Shown one piece after another: positions 25,201-39,000 of a stretch of 64,000 bases of DNA. Origin of the DNA: Varroa destructor (taxonomy: Eukaryota > Arthropoda > Arachnida > Mesostigmata > Varroidae); NCBI RefSeq assembly GCF_002443255.2, contig NW_019211459.1, positions 22,784,330 through 22,848,329 on the forward strand, given 5' to 3'. The translations under genes were made by a program, and so were the position numbers. A model generated the notes under the pieces. That model was given only the letters and a program-made list of their open reading frames with translations. It did no database searches and was not told where the DNA came from. Every line of letters begins with the position of its first letter. Position 1 is the first letter of the stretch.

Positions 25201-28200
25201 ACCAAAATTGAACTGACTGCATAAAAAAAACGCCACCAGCTCAGCTAGCAAATGGCCGTTTTGTCGTGAAATGCTAGAAGACGCAGGACAGGAGGTATAC
25301 GAGATAACCATGCAGTATTGGATTCTCGCGAGACCCCAACCAACCGGCTTTCATCTAATTTTCGACGGCAATTGACAATTGATAGTTTGTTGCCAACTTT
25401 TACCCGGCGGTTAATTTCTGCGAGCTTCCGTCTATGTAAGGCTTAGTGCAAGAGACACACGACAAACGGAGATGTCGACGCTTTACCGATGCTGAGAGTA
25501 CCGCTGGTGCGATCGCTGCTCCTGCTGTAGTTTGTACGCACAATGTAGTGACGTCATGAGCAGCTGCTGTTGACACCGCCACTAGATGGCGCCAAGGGCT
25601 CTTGCCAGGACAAGGAGGAGCAAAAGGCCTACCAGGATGCATCACGTGCCCGCTCTCAGTGAGAGACTGTCTATTTAGTCGAAGCAGTACTCCAGAAAGC
25701 TCTGGGCGTCAATCCGAACTAGGACAGTGTTTTGAAAAATGAAAACCATTTTTTGCCCTTCTAGCTTATTTTTCGCGTGCCCATACATATAGAGCACATA
25801 ACATTCCACTCGAGTATATTTTACATCACGTAAGTATTCTCTGGACTATTGTTTGTCTGTCCGTAAGTAGCTGGAGACTATCCACACAAACTGATGGATA
25901 ATGGAAGCCGAACACAAAAGTATCTGGATAGCTACCATGGATCTTATATCTGTATACATTAGACGTTCTCAATAACTTTTAAATTTCCCGCCGTTAACAG
26001 ATGAAATATAGCTGGCAAATACTACCATCTTCTAAAAACTTTGAGAAAATTTCAGTTGAGTTTACTCCAGAAAGTAGTCAAGAAATGAGTAAGAAGGGAA
26101 GCCATGGCAAGGATCCCTAAGCATAGTACGTGAATAATGCAAACGTTTTAAAAAGGTATTAGAGCATCGAAGCCCAACGTGAAGGTGAGCAGATGTCGGG
26201 GCTCGAATGGCAAAAACACATTGCCGCTGTTGAAGAGGCTTTCCATTGATGTAAATTTTCGAGCCTAAGAGCTGTGTCAGTCAAAATTGGCATCTCACAT
26301 GTGACGTGTTGCAGAGTATTCAATTAATTATTACTACAAATGCGCAGATTGACTGAAAAGTATGTCTCCCGGGAATTAACTTTAGGCTAGCTGGAAATAC
26401 ATGTGGTGTATTTGACGCACGATGTGCGAAATTTAAGTCGACAAAAGATCCACCCGGAGCATAGGATTGCCATAAACAAAACATAGTTCAGTCTCTACCA
26501 CCAGCCGGAGAGGAACCACGTGAGAGGATGGCGTTGCCGTTAAGAGTTTGCTGGCACTGGCGAGTATGTTCGAATGTTAGGTGATATTAATACTTGCGAT
26601 GGACATCAGGGGCATATCCAACGTTCGACTTCGACTTGTTTATTCTCTGACCTATGCCCGTCTAGTTATGCGGCTTTTCATGTTCTAAAGAAGGCTACTA
26701 ATGGGGCAAACAGATCCTACTATCGATACATTTCTAAAATAAAGCATAGATATGCGAATAACAGGTATATGGATATAAAAAATGTTTAAAAAATTTATCT
26801 AACATATATAATAACAATAAAAACTCATCCGCCTGACTAGTTCAAATATTATTTAGTTTTATAGTTAACCGGACTCACTTGTAACATCCAAATATTATGA
26901 ATCCAGGTTGCCATGGAATCTTATCCCTTAACCACAGAGATGGGAATAATGTTCTTTGTTGTTGATTTTTGTCAGTCAAAGGCAACAAAACCTTTTGTGA
27001 TTATATGGCTATATAAGTGTTTTGTCCATAACGATCGACATTTTTAGCCAAGTTCTAGATTTATTAAACGATGCTATCTAGTTTCAACGGTTAAAGCACG
27101 GCAGCATCGTGCGATACCGCGAACTTTTTTTCTGAGTTTTAAGTTAGTCTATCGTAATTTTACAAGAATAGCCTCACTGGAATTCATTTTCCATTTCGCC
27201 AGTAGTTACATAAGTTCTTGTTGTTGAAACAACACCGCCGATGATAACTATTAAGTATTGTATTGGTGGCATTGTGTTTTATTTCCTTTATTGATTATGA
27301 ATGTTCTGCTTCTCCAGTGCCCGCGTTATCGATTCATCATACACTGCCGCGTTTGTCGTTCTCGTACTACACTTTTGATTGAAACGTATGGCGCCGAATC
27401 CTTTCCAAGCCCCAGGTGTCACCAACGGACGATGTTTCTGCTCCGATTGCGAAGAGTTCGTCGCACTCGTTGGCTGTCCATCCGCACACGTTTTTGGCTC
27501 GCTGGCTGGCTGTGCAGATACGTCTGATGGACTGTGTCTTCTTTCGCACTGGCATGTCTTTCCTCTTTGGTACGTGTCTACCGGCCATGCACGTTCGTAC
27601 AGGATAAAACAGGCTTGGGGCACTAAATTATACAGTTATGCCTCACCACACAGTCCTTCTCACTTGCGATCGTTCACCAACAGTCGAGTAGTCACAGTGA
27701 CCATTTCGATGACTTGAATGACGACAACGGAGATAAGAGTCCACGCTTTAACGCCATAAGACTCCCTACACAACAGCAGCTCTGGCAAGCGAGAGCAGAC
27801 GAAAGCATCGAAGGAGGCCATTGTTTGCAGCAGCGGTGTCAGAGCATTGTATCACATCGACCTACCGATATGCTCAGCGTCTACTTTCCCCCGCTGCCGT
27901 TGACTCATTTTCTTCTATTTATCTCATTCTTCCCCTCCTAGGCTCATTTCAGTGCAGCAGGGGCAGCAACAGTGGCAATAGTACCAAGGAGGTGTGTTTC
28001 ATTAGACTACTAGAATGTTGCAAGATCTGGAGCTTTCGGTGGGGTTATGAGGTAAAGAAGATCGTCAAAGAGAGCCGGTAGCGAACGGGGTTTTATGACG
28101 CTCTACTGCTTCTCAATCTAGGCCTGTTCTCACTGCTTCACTGTCTGTTGTCTGCAAAGAAGGCTGGCCTACGGCCTGCCGTCTGCGAATCGACAAACCA

Positions 28201-30330
28201 GCGTAAGCGGCAATGACACACCAACGGGCGCAACCCTAAAGGAGAAATGAGATAAAGTAGAGCAATCGTAAGCAGCAGAAGGATGCAGGCAACTGTCGGT
28301 CTGTCTGCAATTGTACGATCTGATCCACTACATATTACAGTTATACAGTTTAGGCTCAACTGTAGAGAAGGTGAAAATAGTATTCATTCCAGGAGGGGGT
28401 ACATTCTGGGTAGGGACAATGGTTAGGCTATACGGATAGTAAACGAGGAGGCATGGCAAAGGAAGGAACCTCAACGTCGTCCGATGCAGAGCACGGCCAC
28501 GATAGGTGGGTTTCGGTGCTGGAGCAGTAAAGACCGAATGATGGCGAAAAATCGAGAGGAACAGGGAACAGAGAGCCCGAAGTAGTAAGCCTCCTCTATA
28601 AGACCGTACGACGATGAACACGTCAACGACGAGACCAGGCAAAATGGGTAGAAGGGCGTCAAAGGGAGCGATGGTAAAGTAGCGGCCCTTGTGGCCATTC
28701 GGAATCTGAGGATCTAGAGTCGTCGGAGCCTCGAAGTCTCGGGGATGTTTCAATGCCGATGAGTGATGGTCCATCGCCAACAGCACACTTCCCCCCTCAA
28801 CCTCTTCTCACCAACAACGCCTCCTTCTCTGTTCCTGATCAGCAGTGCGGCAGCAATGACGTCGTTGCTGCATCCGCTACAGACACCATTGCCATTGCAC
28901 TATATAGAACTGTATACTGCAGGAAAACGAGAGATACACGCAGCAGTGACAGCAATAGGTAGCTAGTCATCGTAAAGAGTCGGATGAAGTCGGACCACAG
29001 CCATGCGGACGGTCGGTCGGTTGAAAAGTACGGTCAGGTACCAGGCAGCTTGATGCGGCAGCAGCCGACATGCCGCCCAGAAGGCACTCTAGATACTGGC
29101 GGTGTGACTGATGTACGGCACCGCCCACTGTTCGAAGTCGAGCCAAGCCCTCAGACCCCGATACCGGATAAACACCCTAGAAATCTTACCAGCACTACAA
29201 CCCGATCCTAGCGACTGGTATTCTTCTCTTGCTATTCCTACAGATCTTCACTGTTGGTCAGCAGCATCAGTCTTTTGTTCACAAGTTCCACCAAATCAAT
29301 ACACTGCGCGGCGCTACGGCGTTTGGTGATTTGGCTGTGCTTCGCATTGCATGGTTATGACCATGGCATCCATGTTTTGTTTCGTTTGATAATTGGCCCC
29401 CCCAGTAGTGGCGGCGGAAGTCAGCCTGGCCTAGTCTACACCCGGCTCACAGGGCAGCCAACTTCCGCCCCTTTTTCTGCCTTCTATTCCCATTAAAACC
29501 GCTGCTAACATTACCTCCGCTACGTTATAGTAACTTCCCAATATATTCGCAATGGCCATCTTGGCCGAACGACATTAGCCGTGGTACGCCTGTTTCAATT
29601 GACCCACCTACTCACTGATGTCGCACCGACGCTAGGCCGTCTTTCTTTGTAGTAATAGCATTAGCGGTAGTTCTGTATGAGTGGAGGCAATTTTGTGACA
29701 TGCGAGAAGCATCAAACAAGTAATACCAGACGCCCACTTTCACGTTCACGACTTTGGCCACCGCAAATCCGAAAGGCCAAACTCTCAGCGACGGCTAGAC
29801 ACTGATATTCGATTGGCCTAGAAGAACAGACGCGGAGAGCCTGCAAGTTTTTGGAGCATGAATCGACCCATTGTCAGTGAGAGCGAGTAACAACTGGGTT
29901 GACTTTGCCCTGCGTATTCGGCTGTTGGCCAATGGAAAGGTTAGGACAAAAAAATCCAGGGCTGACCTACAGCCGAGTGCGATCTATAGTCGTCTACTGC
30001 AAAGGAGTAATTCGCCTTGTCCGTGTCGAAAGTTTCTTTCTACGCCCAACCAGTGAAAGCGAACAACCCGCCAGTAAACGTTACAATTGCAAAGGCCGCT
30101 GAACTGAGCAGAATAAGGCAAGATGGGCCGTCATGGGGGCCGCTACCGCCTGCGTCCGTAGCACTCCCGCACCCTTCTTCGGGCTTCTGTTCTCCATCTA
30201 TCCGGAACAGTAAAGGCGGGTCAGTGTCAAATGGCGAGGCGAGCCTCATTCTTTTCTCTTAGCAGCAGCCGGGCCCAAGTAGCATCGCCCTTGCCACATC
30301 GCATATTGTCAAGCCGAAATTCTATTATTG

Positions 30331-30342
30331 ATATATATATAT
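30331..30342. repeat. (AT)6 microsatellite
   Basis: A short AT repeat in a GC-richer block. Confidence 0.8.
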
Positions 30343-31487
30343 GGTGGAAGACTTGGCTTCTAAACAATATGACAAAAGAACATGATTTAATACGGTTTGC
30401 ACCATACTACTAGCTGATCCATTCGGGAAAATCTATTCGAGAAAACATTTTTTGTTGATGATCGTTGAGGGCAGCAGCGTTTGGGGCTAAGTATCACGTC
30501 CGTTTTTGTCCTCTCTGTTTCTCGCTCTCCTTTTCTATCCTGCGGCTGTCTTGCTCATCTTCTAAACAGCACCATTTAGGTCGTCTAGGCTGAATTCCTT
30601 ACCGGTGTGGTGCACGAAGAAAGCGTACCGGGCAAATGTATTCGCCTACCTGGAGTTTCCTTTCCGGTTATCCTCGTTGTTGTCAGTATCTGCATGTAAA
30701 TGGCCGATGATAACTAGCTGACGACCGGATAACAGCAGCAGAAGCAACGATTAGGAGATGCGTCCAACAATAACATCTTGTTGGCATTCGTTCTGTCAGA
30801 CGGGCGGTGCCAGTGGTATTGGTCGTTGTGGAGGTTACGGCCGCAAGTCACCGAGCGTAAGCAAGCGGTCTCGTCCTTTCATCAGTAGGGGCAATATTAC
30901 GATGGCTCCAAAGGCTCCTTTACTCTTCACAGCGTGCCATAGCTCACAGTCCCAGGCTGTACGTTCTCCCAGTCGCGTGGTGCACAAAGGTGCAGACTCG
31001 GGATATTGCGGTGAGCTGGGAATTCTCGTCGAGTTGCTTCTGGCGCTGACTGGAACGATCGACGTACCAGGTAGACTCTTTCTCTAAACACCTCCCCATA
31101 CCTCTCCTAGTCTTTGTTCTCTGTCCCATCCTGCACATGTCTAGTTGCCGCTTGAGATGGATAGGTATGATGAACAACCGTCAAGCGGAATTTGCTTGAT
31201 AGTCGACTAGCTAGTAACTGTCGTCGCCGTTTTAGCATGATATCGTTTTGATCTGCCTTTATTGTGGCTGCCGCCGTCGATTTCTCATCAGCTTCGGCAG
31301 ATGAGTCATTCACCCGGGCGAGCAGGATGCAGGAATCAAGCAGATGACCAGACAAATCATGGCACCACGGCGTGAGTTGCTCCTGCAGTGACCGTCACTG
31401 TTTCGTCTAAAGATCGTCCTCTTCGTCCCGTTCATATCCATACAATGCGGCTTGCTTCGCCCTTGTTATGTTTTATTTGGCTTTCAG

Positions 31488-31490
<3 letters not shown>

Positions 31491-31521
<31 letters not shown>
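31491..31521. repeat. (TA)15 microsatellite
   Basis: About 31 bp of uninterrupted TA. Open frames across it give artificial YIYIYI protein and are not genes. Confidence 0.9.
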
Positions 31522-31523
<2 letters not shown>

Positions 31524-32125
31524 ACCCACAGGAAGAGAAAAATGGCCTCGTAAGACAACATTGTGTACAAAACAGATGAAGGAAAAGAGAAGCGGGCGAG
31601 CAAAAAGCGGACGAGGCCAGGCGAAGAGGCCGAACCAACCTCAGCGATATTGCTCATGGCCACGCGTGTCGAAACTCTCCCGTTTGATTCAACCGTCTGT
31701 ATCTTATGTATGTCGACATATATATGGGCGTATGTGCTAGCCTGTAAGTGTATGTGTGTATGTTTGAGCGCTTTCTATGTCGTGTCCTGTGTTTCTACTG
31801 GCCCGAACGTTCTTTCCTAGCTGGGTCGACCCGTCTGCTTTTCCCAGGAATGGCATGATGACGGGTTGAGAAATGACAAACAAGATTGCCTCCTTTCGAG
31901 GTCCCACCAAGTTGCTTGTCGCCAGCACCTCACTTCGGTTGCCCTTTGCTTCACCATCGGTCTCCTGCAACGTCAATGTTGCTGCTGCCGTGTGAGGGTG
32001 GCGTCACATCAAGCAAAGGCATCCAAGACGAGTGGTCGAGAAAATCGCAATCGGTAGCAATAAAGCCCAGAGTGTCACTTGCATTCTATAGCAATTTCTC
32101 TTTTTAGCCCCCTTGCCTTTTCCCT

Positions 32126-32131
<6 letters not shown>

Positions 32132-32184
<53 letters not shown>
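32132..32184. repeat. (CT)26 microsatellite
   Basis: About 53 bp of pure CT, preceded by a short CCCT-rich run. It is the longest dinucleotide tract in the window. The polypyrimidine strand is in the sense orientation. Confidence 0.95.
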
Positions 32185-32188
<4 letters not shown>

Positions 32189-32306
32189 ACCATAGTTTTC
32201 GCTGCATTGATGTGATACACGATATTGTTCGTCATATTTTGTTATATCATATATATGCGTGAACATATACAAAGTAATGAAAGATTCCAAGCGATCGGCA
32301 CACGTT

Positions 32307-32390
32307 TGGCGTAATGGGTACGTGCACTATCATATTTTCTACACGAGACTGCTAGACCTGTAGGAGGGTACGAAACTTTCGACTAACGAG
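32307..32390 (+). repeat. Degenerate tRNA-like element
   Basis: A perfect A-box consensus, TGGCGTAATGG (32307-32317), is followed about 50 bp later by GTACGAAAC (32368-32376), one change from the B-box consensus. There is no credible cloverleaf and no shared SINE tail, so this is a possible fragment only. Confidence 0.3.
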
Positions 32391-33954
32391 AAGAATCTGC
32401 TTAGCAAAAGTATCAGACAGTTCGTTGATCGAATCACTTTGAGAGGAACTATTGAGCTTATCATTTGGTTGCCTTACTTAGCGAACTGCACACCCCTGGC
32501 GGCGGCGGCGATGCTGACGTTGATATCAGATAGAGCTTGGAAAAACTATGAAAACGGAATTTTTTTTTTGTTTGATATGAAAACTAACTAAAGGTGTGGC
32601 GCAAACAGGAAACGAGGCGACGTGAGGCCGTTTGCCTAACTGCTATTACGAACGCGACCTGCCGACAAGCTATTGGGTCGACTGCTACAGCGAACGTGTC
32701 TCCTATGTCCAAAAAGAACTTGTTCAAGGTTAGATTGATAACGGGAAATTCAGAACGACTTGGCCTGTGCAGAACGAAAGAAGCAAAAACGGAGGATAGT
32801 TCACGAATTTGAGATTTTTTGTTTTACAGGATTTAGTACTCGCAGCAATGGCTGTGGAGGCGAATTTGAGATTAATTAAATATATCTTTGTAAGCGTACT
32901 ATAGGAAACAAAAGTACGAGCGTTTATTTTTAGATTGCGCAGACGGATAGTAGGCAACCATAGGCTGCTCCCTCGTAGTTGACTGTATCAGTTATCATTT
33001 TGCTTAGCTAGAACGCAGGACGTATCGACATCTGACCTAGGCACGTAATAATGTAGGAGCTTTTCGACGCTTCCTGGGCGTGTCATCCTTGGGCCTTACA
33101 TTTACGCTCGATAATCAGATTGAAGCTTCTCCTAGTTTGTCATTTTAGCTGGATACGATGTCATGGAGCGTTGTGGTACAACATGCGTAATTTGAAGTTA
33201 CGCTTCACTTACCGTCGCAATATAACTTGTGTATATACAGATCGCAGGTTTACTGAATCAGTCCACCGGAAAAATCACTTTGGCGGAATTGTGCCACCAA
33301 TAATGCTGCTCACCAGTATTGAACTAAAGGCATTACGCTACTTTTGACTGCTACTCAACGACCACCTACTACCGGTCCATTCTATAGTTACGCTAGGAAA
33401 AGAAGATGCTTACGGCAGATTAGCAGATTGCAATTACATCCTCTGGAAAAGTGCCTACACCGACAGCGCGTGACCAGCTAAGCCCAAACTCGCCTTTGAG
33501 TCACGTGTCAATACAGTTAACAAAAAGTACCATTAAGAAAAGGGCGGATATTCATAAAATGCGTTATCCGCTCTTCCTTTACTCCTAATACAATGATGCA
33601 TGACGACCGTATTACTAAGTAAATACGAATCTTTCTTTGGCAAACACTTAGGTGGGCTAAAAAAAATGCCCGGCCACCAAGAAATAGGCTTGTTAGAACA
33701 GCATACGTTCATTGTTACGGAATATGCAAAGCTGTTTGAAACTAAGAAGCGCCCATCTGTAAGCGTGAAGAGACGATAAAACGAGTCCTCATGCTACGGT
33801 GGCGAGAAAAGTGTAGCAATTTGTTTGTAGCCGAAATCAAATAATAACATCTTTGTTTCGCTTATCATTTGTCTTAGAGGTCATAATGATTATACCAGTA
33901 TTAACTGGTGACTGATTTGGATTACGAAATTCTGTGATATTCTGAAAAATCGGC

Positions 33955-34041
33955 ATTATAATATTATATTATAATAATTATAATATTATATTATAATAAT
34001 TATAATATTATATTATAATAATTATAATATTATATTATATA
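33955..34041. repeat. 22-bp AT-only tandem repeat, about 3.9 copies
   Basis: The unit begins ATTATAATATTATATTATAA and is completed by TA. It is repeated exactly at 33955, 33977 and 33999, with a fourth nearly complete copy at 34021. The copies are identical, which implies recent expansion or homogenisation. Internal symmetry allows strand-slipped or cruciform folding. Confidence 0.85.
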
Positions 34042-36000
34042 TTGATTTTAGGCTCGATAGAAAAGTTAGCAATCCAATCTTTTGTTGCGTGCGTTTGTAG
34101 AAGTGATCTGACTGGCGGAGATGCTCGTTTTATCTTCAACTGAGGGGAACACGTTCCCCGATGTGCTGTCATCGTACCGTCAGAGACTGTGAAATCGAAC
34201 GATGCCAAATGCGAGTGTCGAGTGCCTTCATCTCAGCACGGGTTGCTAAGCTAAGCCCCAAACATTGAAGTATTCAGTACATTTAAATGCACAGAATGCC
34301 TGTTGCGAATCCTAGGTGTCGATTGGAGGTTCTCTATAAAGACTGGCATATTTGCTTTGTCGATTCTCAAGATGCGCTGTCTAGTAGCTTACACTCCATG
34401 GCTGTACGTGCATGCAAAAGGTAAATGCCAATAAAGGCATCTAGCGCGTGTGGAACTCGTTTACCTCTTTCGTAAAATTAGCTGAAACCCCAAAGCCAAC
34501 TGTTTGTAACCTTTAGGCATGCTGATGGCTGTTGTTTTTGGGTCGGGTTCACTTAATGCTTCTAGTCCCTTAACCACAAAAAGCTTCCATGCAGCCTTAA
34601 TGGCAGTTATAAGAAATATAAAATATAGATAGCAAATACAATCCGTTTACCTTTTTGTCTATATTTAACCTTGACGAAAAGATCGCATTTTAGACGAAGC
34701 TTTAGGTATGCGTCGGGACCACGGTTCGTTAACGAAATTGGTTCACATATAGACAGACGGCTAACGCTAGTCAAGAGGTTAATGCCAGTCTACAACTGGC
34801 AATGAAGTTTATAACTTTCTTGAATAAGTTATTTGTTGTCACTCGTTTAGATTTGTCCTACATATTCTGCATACGACGACTATACCCTTGCTGTTCGCAT
34901 CTCTAACCAGGCAGGTCAGTTACGTCAAATCAGATTAGGAGTTCGTTTTCGTGTCGCCTTCGTGAAAAGACAGAAGCAACCTTGCTGTTGTAAACGGCTC
35001 AGTTTGTCCAATTATCCTCTTCTTGTACTTCGCTCTTGCATCAGATCCTTGTCTGTCCCTTTTTTTTACTTCCGTAAGCGCTCCCTATGTCCCAAATAAG
35101 ATATCGCGATAGAGAGGATTTCCTGCCCACAATCTGATTGAGAATCTCTGTAGTAGCGCTGCCGCCATACAGTTTAGCTTACACGGCAATTGCTCGCAGT
35201 TTTGCTCCTTGCGTCATTAATGCCACTCATTTAACGGTGTGTACAGTAGCGAGCTGTGGCGGCGTTGGCACCAACACAGCAAATCGAGGCGTTTCGTGGG
35301 GTATATCTGGGGATATACGGGGCTGGCTCTTGTGGGGAGGGGATTAGAGATGCACAAAGGCAGGCAGACAGGGCACTGTGCCTACGTGGAAAGAAACACC
35401 ATTAATGTGTCTCCAGGCTTTCCTCTTTCGCTTCCACTCTTGCTGCCTGGGTTCTGTCTTTCTGGCCGCCGTCGAAAAGCCGCCAGAGATTTGTTTGTGT
35501 CAGCGTTCTGTGCACAGCAAGACCCAGAGCAGCTCCATTGCATGGTCTGCTCAGCCTGTTGTCTTGGCCTAGCGCCATTGGCGGCGGCCAACCAACGAAC
35601 GACACAGAAACGGCGGAAGTGGCAGCCGACCAGGCAATCGAATAAGCCAACCAGCTAAATTCGTTTCTGTTTTTTTTACCCCAAGAGCAGTAGAGAGCAG
35701 CAGCGTCAGTGTTTGCCATGGCTGTTGGCAGTGAGCGCGGTGCTTGCTTGTCTGTGAGTTTAATCGCCTGTCTCCGTTTGGACACTGCGTCCCACTCAAG
35801 ACGCTACCGTACCATCTTGCTAGTGGCATCTCTTCGTACAGAACCTTACTCGCCCATCCCAAACGGTCGCCCAGTCACCTCGTCAACCATCAGATTTCAG
35901 GAGGCGGCGTGGTCTGCGTAGTTAAGGCGTATCTCCGTGACTGCGTTGCCACGGTAACTATACGTAACGAGTATGACGCCACGCTGGTTCGAAACCTACC

Positions 36001-39000
36001 GTTGGCAAAAATTACTACATGTTATTAATAATCAGAAAAATAAAAAAATAACGAAAAATAAGTGATTAGAAGAAATCAGGTATTATTCTTAATGTAAGTA
36101 GCTGCGTTTGTGACTGCCATGCCGCTTCACAGGTCTGTCGCAGAAACCCCATATCGTTCTAGTACGATCCACTCCGGTAAAACCCCTAATGGGCGAAGTT
36201 TTTGATGCTATACCTAAAAATAGGTTATTCCGAAGAGTTGTTCGTGTAAGATAGATTACTGGTAATGCTGAATAAAAAAGAATTCAAAGAAAAACATCGA
36301 ACCTCCTAGTTGGTTTCCCCGATGGGCCACCCAGTCGTGTTTCATACATATTCTGCTCCTGTTGGCTGGTTGGTTAGTTCAGCTGGGTCGCCGGTACCAC
36401 GCAGCAGTTCCCCAGTGACGGATCTGAGCCCGCTCGACTCGGTGGCTCCGTTCTGATTTCTACAGACTTCTCTCCATATTCGGAGACTTACAGAGGTCTG
36501 GACTTCATTTCGCTATCGTGTCCGTCATTTTCCGCTTACTCGTTTCCTCTTGTTTAGTTCCCTCGGTTCTGTCCCTATCCGTCGAAAGGCAAAGCCGCCC
36601 CGAAGAAGAGGGGGGTACAAAAAAATAGATTTTTACATTCCTTTCTTTTCTGTGACCGAGCTGCCTATGGATTGCTTGTCCGTCCGCGATAGTTCCCGCT
36701 ACTGCTTCCCTTCTTTATCTCATCGTCTGTGTTCCTTCAACAGACAGAACAGTGGCTGCTTCTACCACCCCTGAGTCCATCGGCCGACAACGACCCTTTC
36801 ATGCCTTGAGAGTAATTATCTATTTTTATGACACTCCACTCTGCTGCTGGTGCCAATGTTGCTGATGTCGTTGCAACCGCCGTCGCTACCGGTGCCCCAT
36901 CCGAATGATTCAGCTGCTTCTACTGCTGCTGCAGCTGTCGTTTTTGCAACAAGGACTCTTTCGTCTTCTCGTCGCCGGACCGGCCGTCAGGCGGACTAAC
37001 TTGTTCGGCCATTCACTCTCTTAGTAGCTCGTTCTGATTTCGCTCGTTTGGACCATCGATCGATCGTTTGCTAGTTGTACGCTGTCTGTTCAGGGTTTGC
37101 GTTGTGCCTTCCGCGCGTGTACCACTGCTCGTTTTGTTGAAGAGGTGGAACTAGTCCGTAGCTGGCTTTGGTTTTGATGCCAAAGAAATTATCTGCTAGG
37201 AGCACAATCGAAAGTGGAGGTCAAAGGTTGGAGGGGTTGGTGTCGGCTGACCGTTGAAGTGCCATGTGTCAGACTTGCTTCCAAGTCTAGCGAGTCATGA
37301 CATTGCGTTCATGTCGTAAAGAAGAAAAAGGGTTGGTGCCATCGAAGAAGCTGACCCGCTGGAGACGTCGACATGCGCCACAATTCCGCTTCTTTGTTTT
37401 GTTGACATCATCGGTGCAGGAAAGGGAAAAGGTCGAACAGCGGGCCTAGTATTAGCAATACGAGACGAGAGGGAAATATAGTCTCGAAAGGAACAATCAT
37501 CAAAAGCGGAATAACTGAGCTACAACGTCAGCTGGATGACAGTACATTGGAATGATGTTTTCTGTTACACACATTTGTCTATATGGTCAAGCTTGACATG
37601 CTGCTTGATATTTTCGCATTTTCTCTGAATCTACGTCTTGCCGTTTCTATTAATAAGCGTGTTGCGTTGTTCGTAACAGATGGATATACTTCTGGTAGAA
37701 CGAAGTCTGGATCCTGTTCTAGTGCATGTATTATATGCCTTTGTGACAATGGCTTCACATTTGCGACGCTGTATAAAAGACACTCAAATGAGAGTAGCGA
37801 TCTCAATGGACGTGGACCCAGTCGAGGAGAGCATAGCTTTGAGGATTAAAAGTGCCCAGCTAACTAGAATAATCAGGCGTGAGGCTTGAGCTGAGGAACT
37901 TTTTTCAGGCAAAACAGATCGGTGCCTAAAGAAGAGCAAAGCGAATGCTACCGATATAGACGTATCTGATCAAATTTGCATTAACGACACATAGGCACGC
38001 CACTTGCACGCGGACAAAATGTGTATACATCTTAAGGAGATCCGGCACGTTGCGATACTAAAAGAGGAAGTGTAAAAAAACTAAATAAAAAGCGAAGGCA
38101 GAATCACCCACCTGGGGGAGCGGCCTGAGTTCCTTCACTTCACCTGCTCTGAGGGAGTTTGTCTTTTGTCGTCGACTGGTGAGTCCTTTCTGCTGTGGAG
38201 GGCAAAAGACCGACCGAGAACACGATAATTTTTTGGAGTTGACGAGGTGGCTCGCTAGTGACTGAGTATTACTGCGCTCTCACTGCTGATGCGTTCGTCA
38301 GTATTGGTCGGTAAAGGGCCTTGACGCAATTCGTCGCGAGCTCTATTTGACCCAGGGCGTCTACCTGTACTCTACCAGGCATGCCGCTTGCCACCAAGCT
38401 GTTTTCATGCCTGTTTTTCCTGAACTAAACGAAGCAGAGAGCGTTCCGTCGCACGGACGCCCCTAGCTAGTGTTTGGCCAAGAATCTGTTTAACGGTACG
38501 TCTGCCTGTCTGTCGAGAACCGGGCGACAGGCACGACAGCGCCTGCAAAGACGCCTTTGCGATAAGAATGACAACAATCAGATCTTACGGCCAACCTTCT
38601 TGCCCATTATAAACGAATGTCAAAACCATTAGATACAGCCCAATAAAAATGGTTATGCCTGCTTCAATTAGATGAAGAAAAAGAATGGTGACCGGTCTGC
38701 AGGCTATGGACCTGCAGGCCGTAAGACCAGCACAACTTATAAGCTGTCACTTCAACAATGCCTATGGCAGGCCATTGAATAACACTTGGGTGAGGTTCAG
38801 AGAAGGAGGCGTTGGGTGCCGTTATCCAGTTCTTCATTCGCACATAATGAGAAGCAGGGGCATATCGCTTTAATAAATATCTCTGAAGCGGATTCACGCC
38901 CGTAAGGTATTGTAGTAGACTATCCAGATAGAGTGAGTCTACTGTAAACGGATCTGTTTCCTAGATAGGTAAGAATATTGCTATAACCAAATTGCTTTTG

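Larger units (their letters stand above)
24934..36000 (+). other. Downstream musashi intron, first part
   Basis: No exon was recognised. The AT-rich start (to about 27.2 kb) gives way to a GC-richer block (27.3-31.5 kb) with many overlapping chance frames on both strands, then returns to AT-rich sequence (32.5-34.9 kb). It contains microsatellites at 30331, 31491 and 32132, a degenerate tRNA-like element at 32307 and the 22-bp tandem array at 33955. Confidence 0.7.

Noticed and set aside
31432..31740. Frames with YIYIYIYI repeats on both strands
   Set aside because: Translation of the (TA) microsatellite at 31491-31521.
32004..32290. Frames with ERERER repeats
   Set aside because: Translation of the (CT)/(GA) microsatellite at 32132-32184.
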